Shown in pieces: positions 1 through 7,985 of a DNA stretch of 34,062 bases. Made by a program: the position numbers and the translations under genes. Under the pieces are notes generated by a model, which was not told where the DNA came from, did not search any database, and was given only the letters and a program-made list of their open reading frames with translations. Source of the stretch: Rhodopirellula sp. (GTDB lineage Bacteria > Planctomycetota > Planctomycetia > Pirellulales > Pirellulaceae). The stretch lies in the NCBI GenBank assembly GCA_002689655.1, contig NZHC01000136.1, positions 1 through 34,062 of the forward strand. The letters are read 5' to 3'. The number at the start of each line of letters is the position of its first letter. The first letter of the stretch is position 1.

Positions 1-75
1 CCGCCAGCCCTGAGCCCGCCAGCCCTGAGCCCGCCAGCCCTGAGCCCGCCAGCCCTGAGCCCGCCAGCCCTGAGC
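1..75 (+). repeat. Five exact copies of a 15-bp tandem repeat in the E2 linker
   Basis: The unit CCGCCAGCCCTGAGC is repeated five times without a mismatch, and the array probably continues beyond the window edge. It is in frame and encodes the pentapeptide Ala-Ser-Pro-Glu-Pro, lengthening the mobile linker before the subunit-binding domain. Perfect identity at synonymous positions points to recent slippage expansion. Confidence 0.95.
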
Positions 76-1202
76 CTGTGACTCCTGAGCCTGCCATTGC
101 GTCTGCCCCGGCTCCCGAGGCGAAAGCCGAAGCCACCAGGCCAGAACCGGCAACTCAGCCAGCTGTCGAAACACCACCGCCCGCACCGCAGCCTTCTGGT
201 GCTTCACAAGCTGTTGCCGCAGCCAGCTCAACAACCGTAATCCCAGCTGGACCGGCGATTCGTCGATTCGCACGTGAAGTGGGAGTGGACCTCAGCCAAG
301 TTCCAGGCAGCGGTGCAGACGGACGTATCACACGGGAAGACGTGCTATCCGTCGTTCGCTCGGCCAGTCAGTCTGCACGTGCCACCCCCGCATCTGCGAA
401 TCATTCCCCATCAGCGGCAAAAGACACATCCAAGATAACACCAACGACAGAAGCGGCAGCAGCGTCTTTACCGGGGACGGCCGACGTCGATGATTTTGGT
501 CCCATTCGTGTCGAACGCATGAGTAAGATCCGCAAAACCATCTCGAAACAGATGCATGCGAGTTGGTCGACCGTGCCGCGTGTAACCAACTTTGATGATG
601 CAGATATCACTGACTTGGAACACCTGCGTCAATCCAGCAAGGAAGACTATGCTGCGCAGGGGCTTAAACTCACCACGATGCCGTTCCTGATTAAAGCTGT
701 CGCGACAGCCTTACGCCACAATCCGGCGATCAATGCAGTTATCGACGAGGAAAATGAGCAGCTGATTTACAAGGACTACGTCAACGTGGGCGTCGCGGTC
801 GACACGGACCGAGGGCTGGTCGTTCCCGTCATGAACAATGCGGATGCGATGGGAATTCCAGAAGTCACCCGTGGTTTGGCCGAGATGGCTGGTAAAGTCC
901 GGGGAGGTAATTTTGGGGTCAGCGATCTCAAAGGCGGTACCTTCACGATCAGCAATTTGGGAACCATTGGTGGCCAATATTCAACACCCATCGTGAATAT
1001 CCCCGAAGTCGCAATTCTGCTTGTAGGACGAAGTCGCAAGCTACCTGTGGTCATGCCCGACGATTCTATTCAGGCCCGTCTGATGATGCCTTTGAGTCTG
1101 TCTTATGATCATCGGCTTGTAGATGGGGCCACCGCAGCTCGATTCCTTAACGATGTGATCGGATACCTGGAAGCCCCAAGTCGCTTACTGCTGGCGCTTT
1201 AA
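1..1202 (+). CDS. Dihydrolipoamide acyltransferase (E2) of a 2-oxoacid dehydrogenase complex, 3' part
   Basis: The frame is open to the left edge, so the gene begins upstream and the GTG at 78 is internal. E2 moves an acyl group from lipoyl-lysine to CoA in pyruvate dehydrogenase-type complexes in the cytoplasm. The part seen starts with a flexible linker of Ala-Ser-Pro-Glu-Pro repeats. Counting from the codon at 78, a peripheral subunit-binding domain follows at about residues 57-95 (AIRRFAREVGVDL...GRITREDV), then a second Ala/Pro/Ser linker, then the catalytic domain from about residue 142. The active-site motif DHRLVDG has its histidine at 345 and aspartate at 349, close to the C-terminus as is normal. 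The lipoyl domain or domains must lie upstream. Family assignment is firm; pyruvate versus another 2-oxoacid cannot be decided from this part, though a pyruvate complex is likeliest. Confidence 0.93.
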   Translation, partial: ASPEPASPEPASPEPASPEPASPEPVTPEPAIASAPAPEAKAEATRPEPATQPAVETPPPAPQPSGASQAVAAASSTTVIPAGPAIRRFAREVGVDLSQVPGSGADGRITREDVLSVVRSASQSARATPASANHSPSAAKDTSKITPTTEAAAASLPGTADVDDFGPIRVERMSKIRKTISKQMHASWSTVPRVTNFDDADITDLEHLRQSSKEDYAAQGLKLTTMPFLIKAVATALRHNPAINAVIDEENEQLIYKDYVNVGVAVDTDRGLVVPVMNNADAMGIPEVTRGLAEMAGKVRGGNFGVSDLKGGTFTISNLGTIGGQYSTPIVNIPEVAILLVGRSRKLPVVMPDDSIQARLMMPLSLSYDHRLVDGATAARFLNDVIGYLEAPSRLLLAL

Positions 1203-1228
1203 TCTTCGCGGCTACATCTGAACTGTCC

Positions 1229-1258
1229 GCATGCTGGGAACGAGTTTTCCCAGCGTGC
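1229..1258 (+). terminator. Stem-loop after the E2 gene, probable terminator
   Basis: Twelve-base arms at 1229-1240 and 1247-1258 pair with one G-U wobble around the 6-base loop CGAGTT, starting 27 bases past the E2 stop codon. No run of T follows, so it is not a classic intrinsic terminator; it may act with Rho or protect the mRNA 3' end. Confidence 0.5.
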
Positions 1259-1386
1259 CAAGGTGATATCAAGTGCTTGAACGCTGCCAAGCCATTCCTG
1301 CCTCAATCCGATAGGGCGATGCGGTTTGCGATGGACCGAGATGTCACAGGATTTGCTAAACTCATGCAAATCCTTACGGCATCAGC

Positions 1387-2871
1387 ATGAATGATCTGAA
1401 AATCATCGTTTTCCTATCCGACCACTGGCTGATGATCAGTGGCACAGCCACGGCACTCCTGATGTCGTTGGTCGCGTACACGGTTTCGCACGCCCTGCTA
1501 AACGTCAGGACATCTCAGGCAACCGTCGCGTGGACCGTGGGTTTGATTTCATTACCTGTCATCGCCCTTCCGCTTTACTGGGTGCTGGCAAGAAATAAGT
1601 TCCACGGCTACCGCGAGGTGATCCGTGAAGTGGAATCCCGACAACTCAACTCGGCCTTAAGCATCCAGACCGAACTGCGAACAGAAAGCTACACGCGTTG
1701 CACGTCACAGAATTCTGTCATTGAGCAAGTCGCTGACGTCATGGATACGCCTCTAAGCGATGCCACTGCTTGCGACCTGTTGATCGATGGTGAAGCATTT
1801 TTTCGATGCTTGTTCACAGAGATCGCAAAGGCCACTGAATATATCTATCTCGAATTCTTCATTTTTCGCGATGACGAGCTTGGAAACCAACTGGCCCAAT
1901 GCCTGATTGAGCGTGCTCAATCAGGTGTGAAAGTCCGCATGATCTACGATGAGGTTGGATGCATTCGGCTTTCCTATTCGTATCTGCAACGCCTGACCGA
2001 AGCAGGCGTAGAGGTACACCCATTCAACACACGGCAAGGCTGGTTCAACCGATTCCAGATCAACTTTCGGAACCACCGAAAACTGGTAGTCATTGACGGA
2101 AAAACAGCGATTATCGGTGGCTTGAATATTGGAACGGAATATCTTGGCTCCGCGAATGAGGCTCCGCGATGGCGGGATACGGGTATCAAGGTCACTGGCC
2201 CAGTCACGCGAAAAGTACAAGCCATTTTCGCTGGCGACTATTTCTGGGCCGCCAGAGAAACTCTCCCTGAGGCAAATTGGAAAAGTACAGATCATCCAAA
2301 AGCTGGCCTCAAGCAGAATTCCTCAGAGGACAGGAATTCCATTTGCTGCGCTACCGGACCAGCAGATCTTCGACCGCGGGCATCGATGATGTATTGTTCA
2401 CTAGCCAACTCGGCGAAGTCCCGGCTCTGGATTTCCACACCCTATCTGGTGCCTGACGAAGCATCCATCGTCGCCTTGCATATGGCCAAAGCCCGCGGCG
2501 TGGATGTACGTTTACTGATTCCTGACCGAGCAGACCACCTACTCGTTTACCTCGCAGGGTTTCACTACGAGAACGAATTTACAGAGGCTTCCATCCCTGT
2601 CTATCGTTATCACTCTGGATTCATGCACCAGAAGTGCATTTTGGTTGATGATCAACTTGCGATGATTGGATCGACCAATCTTGACAATCGTTCATTGCAC
2701 TTGAATTTCGAAATCATGATCGGTCTCAGTGACCCTGAACTCGTATCACAAGTCGAAGCGATGCTGAAAGACGATTTTTCACTGGCGTCACAACAGTCAG
2801 ACAAGAAACTGCGTTGGTGGTACGAGCGACTGGGAACAGCTGTGGCACGGCTCACCAGCCCCATTCTTTGA
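1387..2871 (+). CDS. cls: Cardiolipin synthase, phospholipase D family
   Basis: Condenses phosphatidylglycerol, with another phospholipid or glycerol-containing donor, to form cardiolipin at the cytoplasmic membrane. The 494-residue length is typical for bacterial Cls. Two N-terminal membrane segments are visible (about residues 13-37 and 46-68), followed by two phospholipase D domains. Each has a complete HKD motif: H230-x-K232-x4-D237 in NHRKLVVIDG and H414-x-K416-x4-D421 in MHQKCILVDD, each followed by a Gly-rich G-x2-N stretch. The ATG at 1387 has no clear Shine-Dalgarno sequence but gives the expected membrane anchor. It stands alone between E2 and a convergent acetyltransferase gene. 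Family is certain; ClsA-type is likelier than ClsB or ClsC because of the two N-terminal helices. Confidence 0.92.
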   Translation: MNDLKIIVFLSDHWLMISGTATALLMSLVAYTVSHALLNVRTSQATVAWTVGLISLPVIALPLYWVLARNKFHGYREVIREVESRQLNSALSIQTELRTESYTRCTSQNSVIEQVADVMDTPLSDATACDLLIDGEAFFRCLFTEIAKATEYIYLEFFIFRDDELGNQLAQCLIERAQSGVKVRMIYDEVGCIRLSYSYLQRLTEAGVEVHPFNTRQGWFNRFQINFRNHRKLVVIDGKTAIIGGLNIGTEYLGSANEAPRWRDTGIKVTGPVTRKVQAIFAGDYFWAARETLPEANWKSTDHPKAGLKQNSSEDRNSICCATGPADLRPRASMMYCSLANSAKSRLWISTPYLVPDEASIVALHMAKARGVDVRLLIPDRADHLLVYLAGFHYENEFTEASIPVYRYHSGFMHQKCILVDDQLAMIGSTNLDNRSLHLNFEIMIGLSDPELVSQVEAMLKDDFSLASQQSDKKLRWWYERLGTAVARLTSPIL

Positions 2872-2909
2872 GATACACAGATTTCGCCGAGGTGGATCGC
2901 AAGTCAGAC

Positions 2910-3386
2910 TCAAACCAAGGGCTTGCGGAGAAACCACACGTCTACATCGGGATGCTCGGGATCGCGTGTGAAACCGTACTTCTGGTAGGCACGTCGGGCA
3001 GAGGTATTGTCGGTATAAACCTCAAGTGTCAGACGGCAACAATCATGCTCGACCGCGATCTCCTGAACTGCGTTAAGAAGTGCTGCTGATACACCATTAC
3101 CGCGGTGTGTTTCCGTAACAATGACGTCATGAATATTGACCAGACGCCGACTTTTAAATGTAGAGAAACCAAAAAAACAGTTGATCAATCCAATGGGTGC
3201 ACTTCGACCTTGTTCATAGGCCAAGACACTAAACGCAGTCGCAAACTCGGCCAGTCGTTCGGGCAACCGGTCTAATTCGGGTGGATCGTGCCCAAGTTCA
3301 TGCATGGCATACTCACTCTGCATACAAATCAAATCGCGGCAATCCTCAGGATGCGAGTAATCAACTCGCTTGGTCGTAATCTGCAT
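2910..3386 (-). CDS. GNAT-family N-acetyltransferase
   Basis: A GNAT-fold acetyltransferase using acetyl-CoA; the acceptor is unknown. The acetyl-CoA pyrophosphate-binding motif is visible as HRGNGVSAAL (R/Q-x2-G-x-G/A pattern), preceded by the beta-4 strand VNIHDVIVTE and followed by the motif-B region with LTLEVYTDNTSARRAYQKYGF, a common ending of the fold. The start at 3386 (MQITTKRVDY) gives a normal GNAT beta-1 strand; in-frame ATGs at 3401 and 3425 would add 5 or 13 residues without recognisable structure. It is convergent with cardiolipin synthase (38-bp gap) and divergent from the PQQ-propeller gene. Small-molecule or protein-terminus acetylation are both possible. Confidence 0.85.
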   Translation of the reverse strand: MQITTKRVDYSHPEDCRDLICMQSEYAMHELGHDPPELDRLPERLAEFATAFSVLAYEQGRSAPIGLINCFFGFSTFKSRRLVNIHDVIVTETHRGNGVSAALLNAVQEIAVEHDCCRLTLEVYTDNTSARRAYQKYGFTRDPEHPDVDVWFLRKPLV

Positions 3387-3541
3387 ATTGGCATTCTTCA
3401 TTGACTTGGGGATTGGGCATGGCACCCTAGCCTAAAAGAAATATCGCTTCGAAAGTAGGATACGCCGCTATAATTCCAACAGCTGGCGATTGGTGCAAAC
3501 AGCGGCCCAGCCTTTCCTCCAAACACGATTTAAATTGAGCA

Positions 3542-4837
3542 ATGTCCCCGATTACCTGGTACCCGATGAACTGGACGAGCCTGATCCTAGCGGCCGCCTT
3601 CCTCAGCATCTCGTCAACTCTTACGGCCGATGAAAATTGGTCCCGATTTAGGGGCAGGGCAGCCACTGGTCTGGCAGGACAGCAAATACCAACTACATGG
3701 AGCGACACAGAGAATCTGGCATGGCGTACAGACTTGCCTGGCAAAGGTTCCAGCAGCCCGGTCATCCGGGGAGACAAGATTTTCCTGACAGCTTACTCAG
3801 GTTACGGACAAGCAGTCGAGTCACCGGGTAATCGTGCTCAATTAAAACTTCATGTCGTCTGCCTGTCAGTGATAGATGGCAGCATACTTTGGAACCATGA
3901 ACTGGATGCAGCAGAGGAAGAACAAGCAATCACCAAACGGGTTGCCGATCACGGCTACGCCTCTCCAACTCCGTGTGTCGACGGCAAATTAGTTTTTGCT
4001 TCGTTTGGGCCATCGGGGCTGGCGGCGTTGACTCATGATGGCGAATTCAAATGGCGTACCAGTATCGGCACTAAAACTGCTGGCTTTGGCGCTGCAGCAA
4101 GCCCTATTGAGTTCGAAGATATCGTCATCATGAATGCATCCATCGAAGATGGGGCGTTGTACGGCCTGGATAAAACAACCGGAACCGTGCGTTGGCGGAC
4201 GCCTGACATTGACCGTGCATGGACGACACCCACATTGGTCGACCTACCCAACGGAAAAAAAGAATTGGTCCTAAACCAGAAAGGAGCCATTCTGGGTCTG
4301 GACCCTGAGACTGGAAAAAAACTTTGGTCCTGTGACGCGATCCAAGACTACATCGTCCCCTGTGTGGTCGCCAAAGGTAGCACTTTGTATTGCAGTGGTG
4401 GTCGGAGCAACAAAACTTTTGCCGTCAAAGCTGGCGGTCGTGGTGACGTGACGGCAACCCATCTGATTTGGGATGTATCGAGAGGTGCGAACGTCACAAG
4501 CCCTCTTCTCCATGACGGCCATTTGTACTGGTCTCATGATAAGGCCATCGCACTATGTCTTCGGGCATCAGATGGAGAAGAAATATTCCGCGAACGCATG
4601 CCCACGCGAGGTCGCGTTTATGCATCCATCGTTGGCGATGGCCAACACTTATTCCTGACCACACGTGATGCAGGAGTGCTCGTTCTAGCTGCAAGCCCGG
4701 AATATAACGAGATTTCGATCAATCGGCTTGGAAATCCGGAAGAACGATTTAACGCAACACCCGCGATTGCGGGCGACAGTCTGTATTTAAGAAGTGATGC
4801 CGCACTGTATTGCGTGAAAAAGGAAAAGACAGATTAA
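3542..4837 (+). CDS. Exported PQQ-like beta-propeller repeat protein
   Basis: A 431-residue protein with an N-terminal signal peptide (hydrophobic stretch about residues 12-26, likely cleaved near STLTA-DEN) and then successive propeller blades of the quinoprotein dehydrogenase / BamB type. Visible blade signatures include WRTDLPGKGSSSPVI, YGLDKTTGTVRWRTP, LGLDPETGKKLWSCD and FATTRDAGV-like strands ending in VLVLAAS. Each has the usual aromatic at the end of a blade. The motif ENWSRFRG just after the signal is common in planctomycete members. No cytochrome domain is attached and PQQ binding cannot be shown from sequence, so a structural or assembly role is as possible as dehydrogenase activity. 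The ATG at 3542 is used; ATG 3566 would give a shorter, more typical signal peptide. Confidence 0.82.
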   Translation: MSPITWYPMNWTSLILAAAFLSISSTLTADENWSRFRGRAATGLAGQQIPTTWSDTENLAWRTDLPGKGSSSPVIRGDKIFLTAYSGYGQAVESPGNRAQLKLHVVCLSVIDGSILWNHELDAAEEEQAITKRVADHGYASPTPCVDGKLVFASFGPSGLAALTHDGEFKWRTSIGTKTAGFGAAASPIEFEDIVIMNASIEDGALYGLDKTTGTVRWRTPDIDRAWTTPTLVDLPNGKKELVLNQKGAILGLDPETGKKLWSCDAIQDYIVPCVVAKGSTLYCSGGRSNKTFAVKAGGRGDVTATHLIWDVSRGANVTSPLLHDGHLYWSHDKAIALCLRASDGEEIFRERMPTRGRVYASIVGDGQHLFLTTRDAGVLVLAASPEYNEISINRLGNPEERFNATPAIAGDSLYLRSDAALYCVKKEKTD

Positions 4838-4998
4838 TCCCGACCAAGATTTCTGGAAAACATGCGTAACGAGTGACAATTTGTACGTTCTTTTTGGATT
4901 GCAAGTAACTTGTATAGAAATTCGGGTAAACAACAATAGCTACATCGTCATCGGGCAACCGAGACGTATCCTGCCTCCAGCACTCTAGATACTCAAGC

Positions 4999-5029
4999 CA
5001 ACGCTGATAACATGCACCTGCAAGCGTTG
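4999..5029 (+). other. Inverted repeat upstream of the SGNH-dehydrogenase gene
   Basis: Seven-base arms CAACGCT and AGCGTTG are separated by 17 bases, about 84 bases before the start at 5113. The spacing would suit an operator or a leader hairpin. Arms this short can occur by chance. Confidence 0.22.
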
Positions 5030-5112
5030 CCCACCAACCAACTCAATTACCGGTCGCAAGTCAAAATTGGATCACTTCGGCCACTCTATTGACCCCACGC
5101 AATAAAGTTCTC

Positions 5113-7791
5113 ATGAAACGAAAAGTATTCGGCGCGGCCTTCCTGTTCGCCACTGGCTTGATTTCCTCGTTGGCAATTGCAGCCGACATAGAACTCAAAA
5201 AAGGCGACCATATTTGTCTGGTTGGCAACGCTCTTTGCGAGCGAATGCAACACCACAATTACTGGGAATCACTCTTGCAACAACGCTACCCAGAGTTGCA
5301 ACTGAGTGTCCGAAATCTTGGTTTCCCGGGTGACGAACCGTACGAACGGATTCGCTCTGAGAACTTCGGCGATCCGGACAAGCACTTGACCCACAGCAAA
5401 GCTTCCGTGGTCATGTATTTCTTCGGTTTCAACGAGTCATTTGATGGTGACGCTGGCTTAGCAAAATTCAGCGCTGAAATGAAGCAACTGGTTCAGGAAA
5501 CCAAGGCAAAAGACTTTGGAAAGGGCGTACCTCAGGTGGTACTTGTTTCACCCATCGCGTTCGAAAGTACTGAGGACCCAAATCTGCCAGATGGAAAAGA
5601 ACACAACGCTAGGTTGGCAAAATACACTCAGGCACTTGCGAACGTAGCAAAAGAAACCGACACCGACTTTGTAGATATTTTCGCTCCCACGCTGGCGCTA
5701 TTCAAAAAAAGCGAGAAGCGTTTGACATTGAATGGTGCCCACTTGAATGACGCCGGTTACGCCGAACTGGCACCCATTTTGGATGCTGCACTATTTGGTG
5801 AAGGTGGCCCCAGCTCGGTAGATACCGCTGTGAAGGTCGCAGTGGATGACAAGAGCTTTCATTGGTGGCATCGATATCGAGCGGTAAACGGATTTTCGAT
5901 TTATGGCGCACGTGGGAAAGCTGGGAGCGACGGAACGTACAACAACACGGATGTGATGGAACGAGAGCGGACCATCTTGGATCAGATGACAGCCAATCGT
6001 GATGCCCGCATTTGGGCAGTCGCGAGCGGAAAGAATATTGACAGCCCGATCGATGACTCCAACACGCTGCCCTTCATCACTCCAAAAACCAATGTAGGTG
6101 GGCCAAATGACCCCAATGCGAAGCGAGGCAAACTCGGTTCTTTGGACTACTTGACCGCTGAAGAGCAGTTGAAGCTTTTTGAAATGCACGATGGATTCGA
6201 GATCCAACTAGTCGCGTCCGAAGAGCAATTTCCTGAGCTTGCAAATCCCGTCGCTCTGAACTTTGACAATCAAGGAAGGTTGTGGGTTGCCACCATGGAG
6301 TCCTACCCACATTGGCAGCCCAAATCGAAAATGGACGACAAAATCCTGATTTTCGAAGATACAGACCAAGATGGTGACGCAGATGAGTGCAAAGTTTTTG
6401 CCGGCGGATTGCATCAGCCCACCGGCTTCGAACTGGGTAATGGTGGAGCCTACATTGCCGAACAACCAGACATTCTATTCATGAAGGATACAGATGGCGA
6501 TGATGTCGCCGACACCAAGGTGCGGAAGCTGTTTGGATTTGACACCGCAGATTCACATCATGGGATAGCGGCGTTTGAATGGGGGCCTGGTGGCAATCTC
6601 TATTTTGAAGAAGGCACCTTCAAATACTCACAGGTTGAAAGTCCCTACGGCCTGACGCGTCTCAGCGAAGCCGGCATTTGGAAATACCATCCCAAAAGTG
6701 AGAAGTTTGGTGTATTTGCAAACTTTGCGTTTGCCAACCCATGGGGTCATGTCTTTGATCGCTGGGGGCAGGATTTTATCGGAGACGCTTCACCTGGCAA
6801 CAGCTATTGGGCTGCGCCACTGAGTGGCCGAATTGACCATCCTTTGAAGCACCCCGGCGGCAGTCAGCATCGTCGCATCGCGAAAACCACAGGTGGTGAT
6901 CCCACCTACAAGTTCCCCACTTTTTATCCAAAGCGGACACGACCTTTGGCTGGATGCGCCATGGTTTCTAGCCGACACTTCCCGCCAGAAATGCAGGGTA
7001 ACTTCCTTGTGACAAACTGCATCGGAGACCGCACGATCCTCAACCATGAAGTCACTGAGGACGGTTCAGGATTCAAGGGCAAGGAGGTGGCTCCACTCGT
7101 TTCATGCAAAGATGGTAATTTCCGCCCCGTCGATCTGCAAATCGCCCCCGATGGTTCACTATATATTGTGGACTGGCACAACGCTCTGATTGGCCACTTG
7201 CAACACAATCTTCGAGAACCCAATCGAGATCACTCACATGGGCGGATCTGGCGTGTAAAACATAAAACGCGTCCCCTGGTCAAACCCGCCAAGATTGAAG
7301 GTGAGCCGATTGCCGACCTTCTTGAACTGCTAAAAGTCCCCGAGGATCGAACAAGATATCGGGTAAAACGCGAATTGGCCGCACGTGATACGGAGCAGGT
7401 GTTGTCGAGCTTGAAGGATTGGACCGCCAATCTGGACAAGGCTGACGACAATTACACACATCATCTCCTCGAATCACTCTGGATGCACCAAACCCACAAC
7501 GTCGTCAACCAGGAATTGCTCGAGACACTTCTCGCAGCAGAGGATCACCGCGCACGCGCCGCGGCTACACGCGTTCTTTCTTTCTGGCTGGACGACATTC
7601 CGAATCACAGGCAACTATTGGAAAAATGTATCGCTGACAAGCATCCCAGAGTTCGACTCGAAGGTGTTCGTGCGGTTAGTTTCTTGAGCGGCGACGAAGC
7701 TATCGAGCTTGCCCTGGGTGTTTTGGAAAATGATGTCGACGACTACACGCAGTTTACCCTCGACGAGACCATGCGTCGCCTTGAGCAGTAG
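5113..7791 (+). CDS. Exported SGNH-like / PVC-type sorbosone-dehydrogenase-like / HEAT-repeat protein
   Basis: A large (892-residue) exported protein with three parts. A signal peptide (about residues 1-24, ending near AIAA-DIEL) is followed by an SGNH/GDSL-hydrolase-like domain to about residue 230. Its block I is GNAL rather than GDSL, block III is GFNES, and block V is LNGAHLNDAGY. From about residue 355 comes a six-blade propeller of the glucose/sorbosone dehydrogenase type with planctomycete signatures: FEMHDGFEIQLVASE, LWVATMESYPHW, LIFEDTDQDGDADE with calcium-loop-like aspartates, and DLQIAPDGSLYIVDWHN. About 150 C-terminal residues form HEAT-like helices. The ATG at 5113 gives a clean signal peptide; a TTG at 5089 is possible but adds only a charged extension. 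The next gene encodes a cupredoxin-cytochrome c, a natural electron acceptor. The substrate is unknown. Confidence 0.85.
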   Translation: MKRKVFGAAFLFATGLISSLAIAADIELKKGDHICLVGNALCERMQHHNYWESLLQQRYPELQLSVRNLGFPGDEPYERIRSENFGDPDKHLTHSKASVVMYFFGFNESFDGDAGLAKFSAEMKQLVQETKAKDFGKGVPQVVLVSPIAFESTEDPNLPDGKEHNARLAKYTQALANVAKETDTDFVDIFAPTLALFKKSEKRLTLNGAHLNDAGYAELAPILDAALFGEGGPSSVDTAVKVAVDDKSFHWWHRYRAVNGFSIYGARGKAGSDGTYNNTDVMERERTILDQMTANRDARIWAVASGKNIDSPIDDSNTLPFITPKTNVGGPNDPNAKRGKLGSLDYLTAEEQLKLFEMHDGFEIQLVASEEQFPELANPVALNFDNQGRLWVATMESYPHWQPKSKMDDKILIFEDTDQDGDADECKVFAGGLHQPTGFELGNGGAYIAEQPDILFMKDTDGDDVADTKVRKLFGFDTADSHHGIAAFEWGPGGNLYFEEGTFKYSQVESPYGLTRLSEAGIWKYHPKSEKFGVFANFAFANPWGHVFDRWGQDFIGDASPGNSYWAAPLSGRIDHPLKHPGGSQHRRIAKTTGGDPTYKFPTFYPKRTRPLAGCAMVSSRHFPPEMQGNFLVTNCIGDRTILNHEVTEDGSGFKGKEVAPLVSCKDGNFRPVDLQIAPDGSLYIVDWHNALIGHLQHNLREPNRDHSHGRIWRVKHKTRPLVKPAKIEGEPIADLLELLKVPEDRTRYRVKRELAARDTEQVLSSLKDWTANLDKADDNYTHHLLESLWMHQTHNVVNQELLETLLAAEDHRARAAATRVLSFWLDDIPNHRQLLEKCIADKHPRVRLEGVRAVSFLSGDEAIELALGVLENDVDDYTQFTLDETMRRLEQ

Positions 7792-7985
7792 TCGCGGGGC
7801 TGCGACAACGGAATGGTAAGACAAATCAATTTTCGGTTCGGAAAAGATCGTCGGTAGGGTGCATGCAGCCCTCCGACGGTGCTTCGAATCGCAATCACCC
7901 ACTTTTCAAATCACGGACACCTGCAGACGCTCTATGTCACATGCGTCTGCTCTTTTTCTTGTGTTAACGAACCAATTTCAAGATC

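Noticed and set aside
1-75. CRISPR array or mobile-element end
   Set aside because: The repeats are contiguous, 15 bp and in frame with the E2 coding sequence; there are no spacers.
78-80. GTG at 78 as start of the E2 gene
   Set aside because: The frame is open upstream to the window edge and encodes the same linker repeat; E2 also needs an upstream lipoyl domain.
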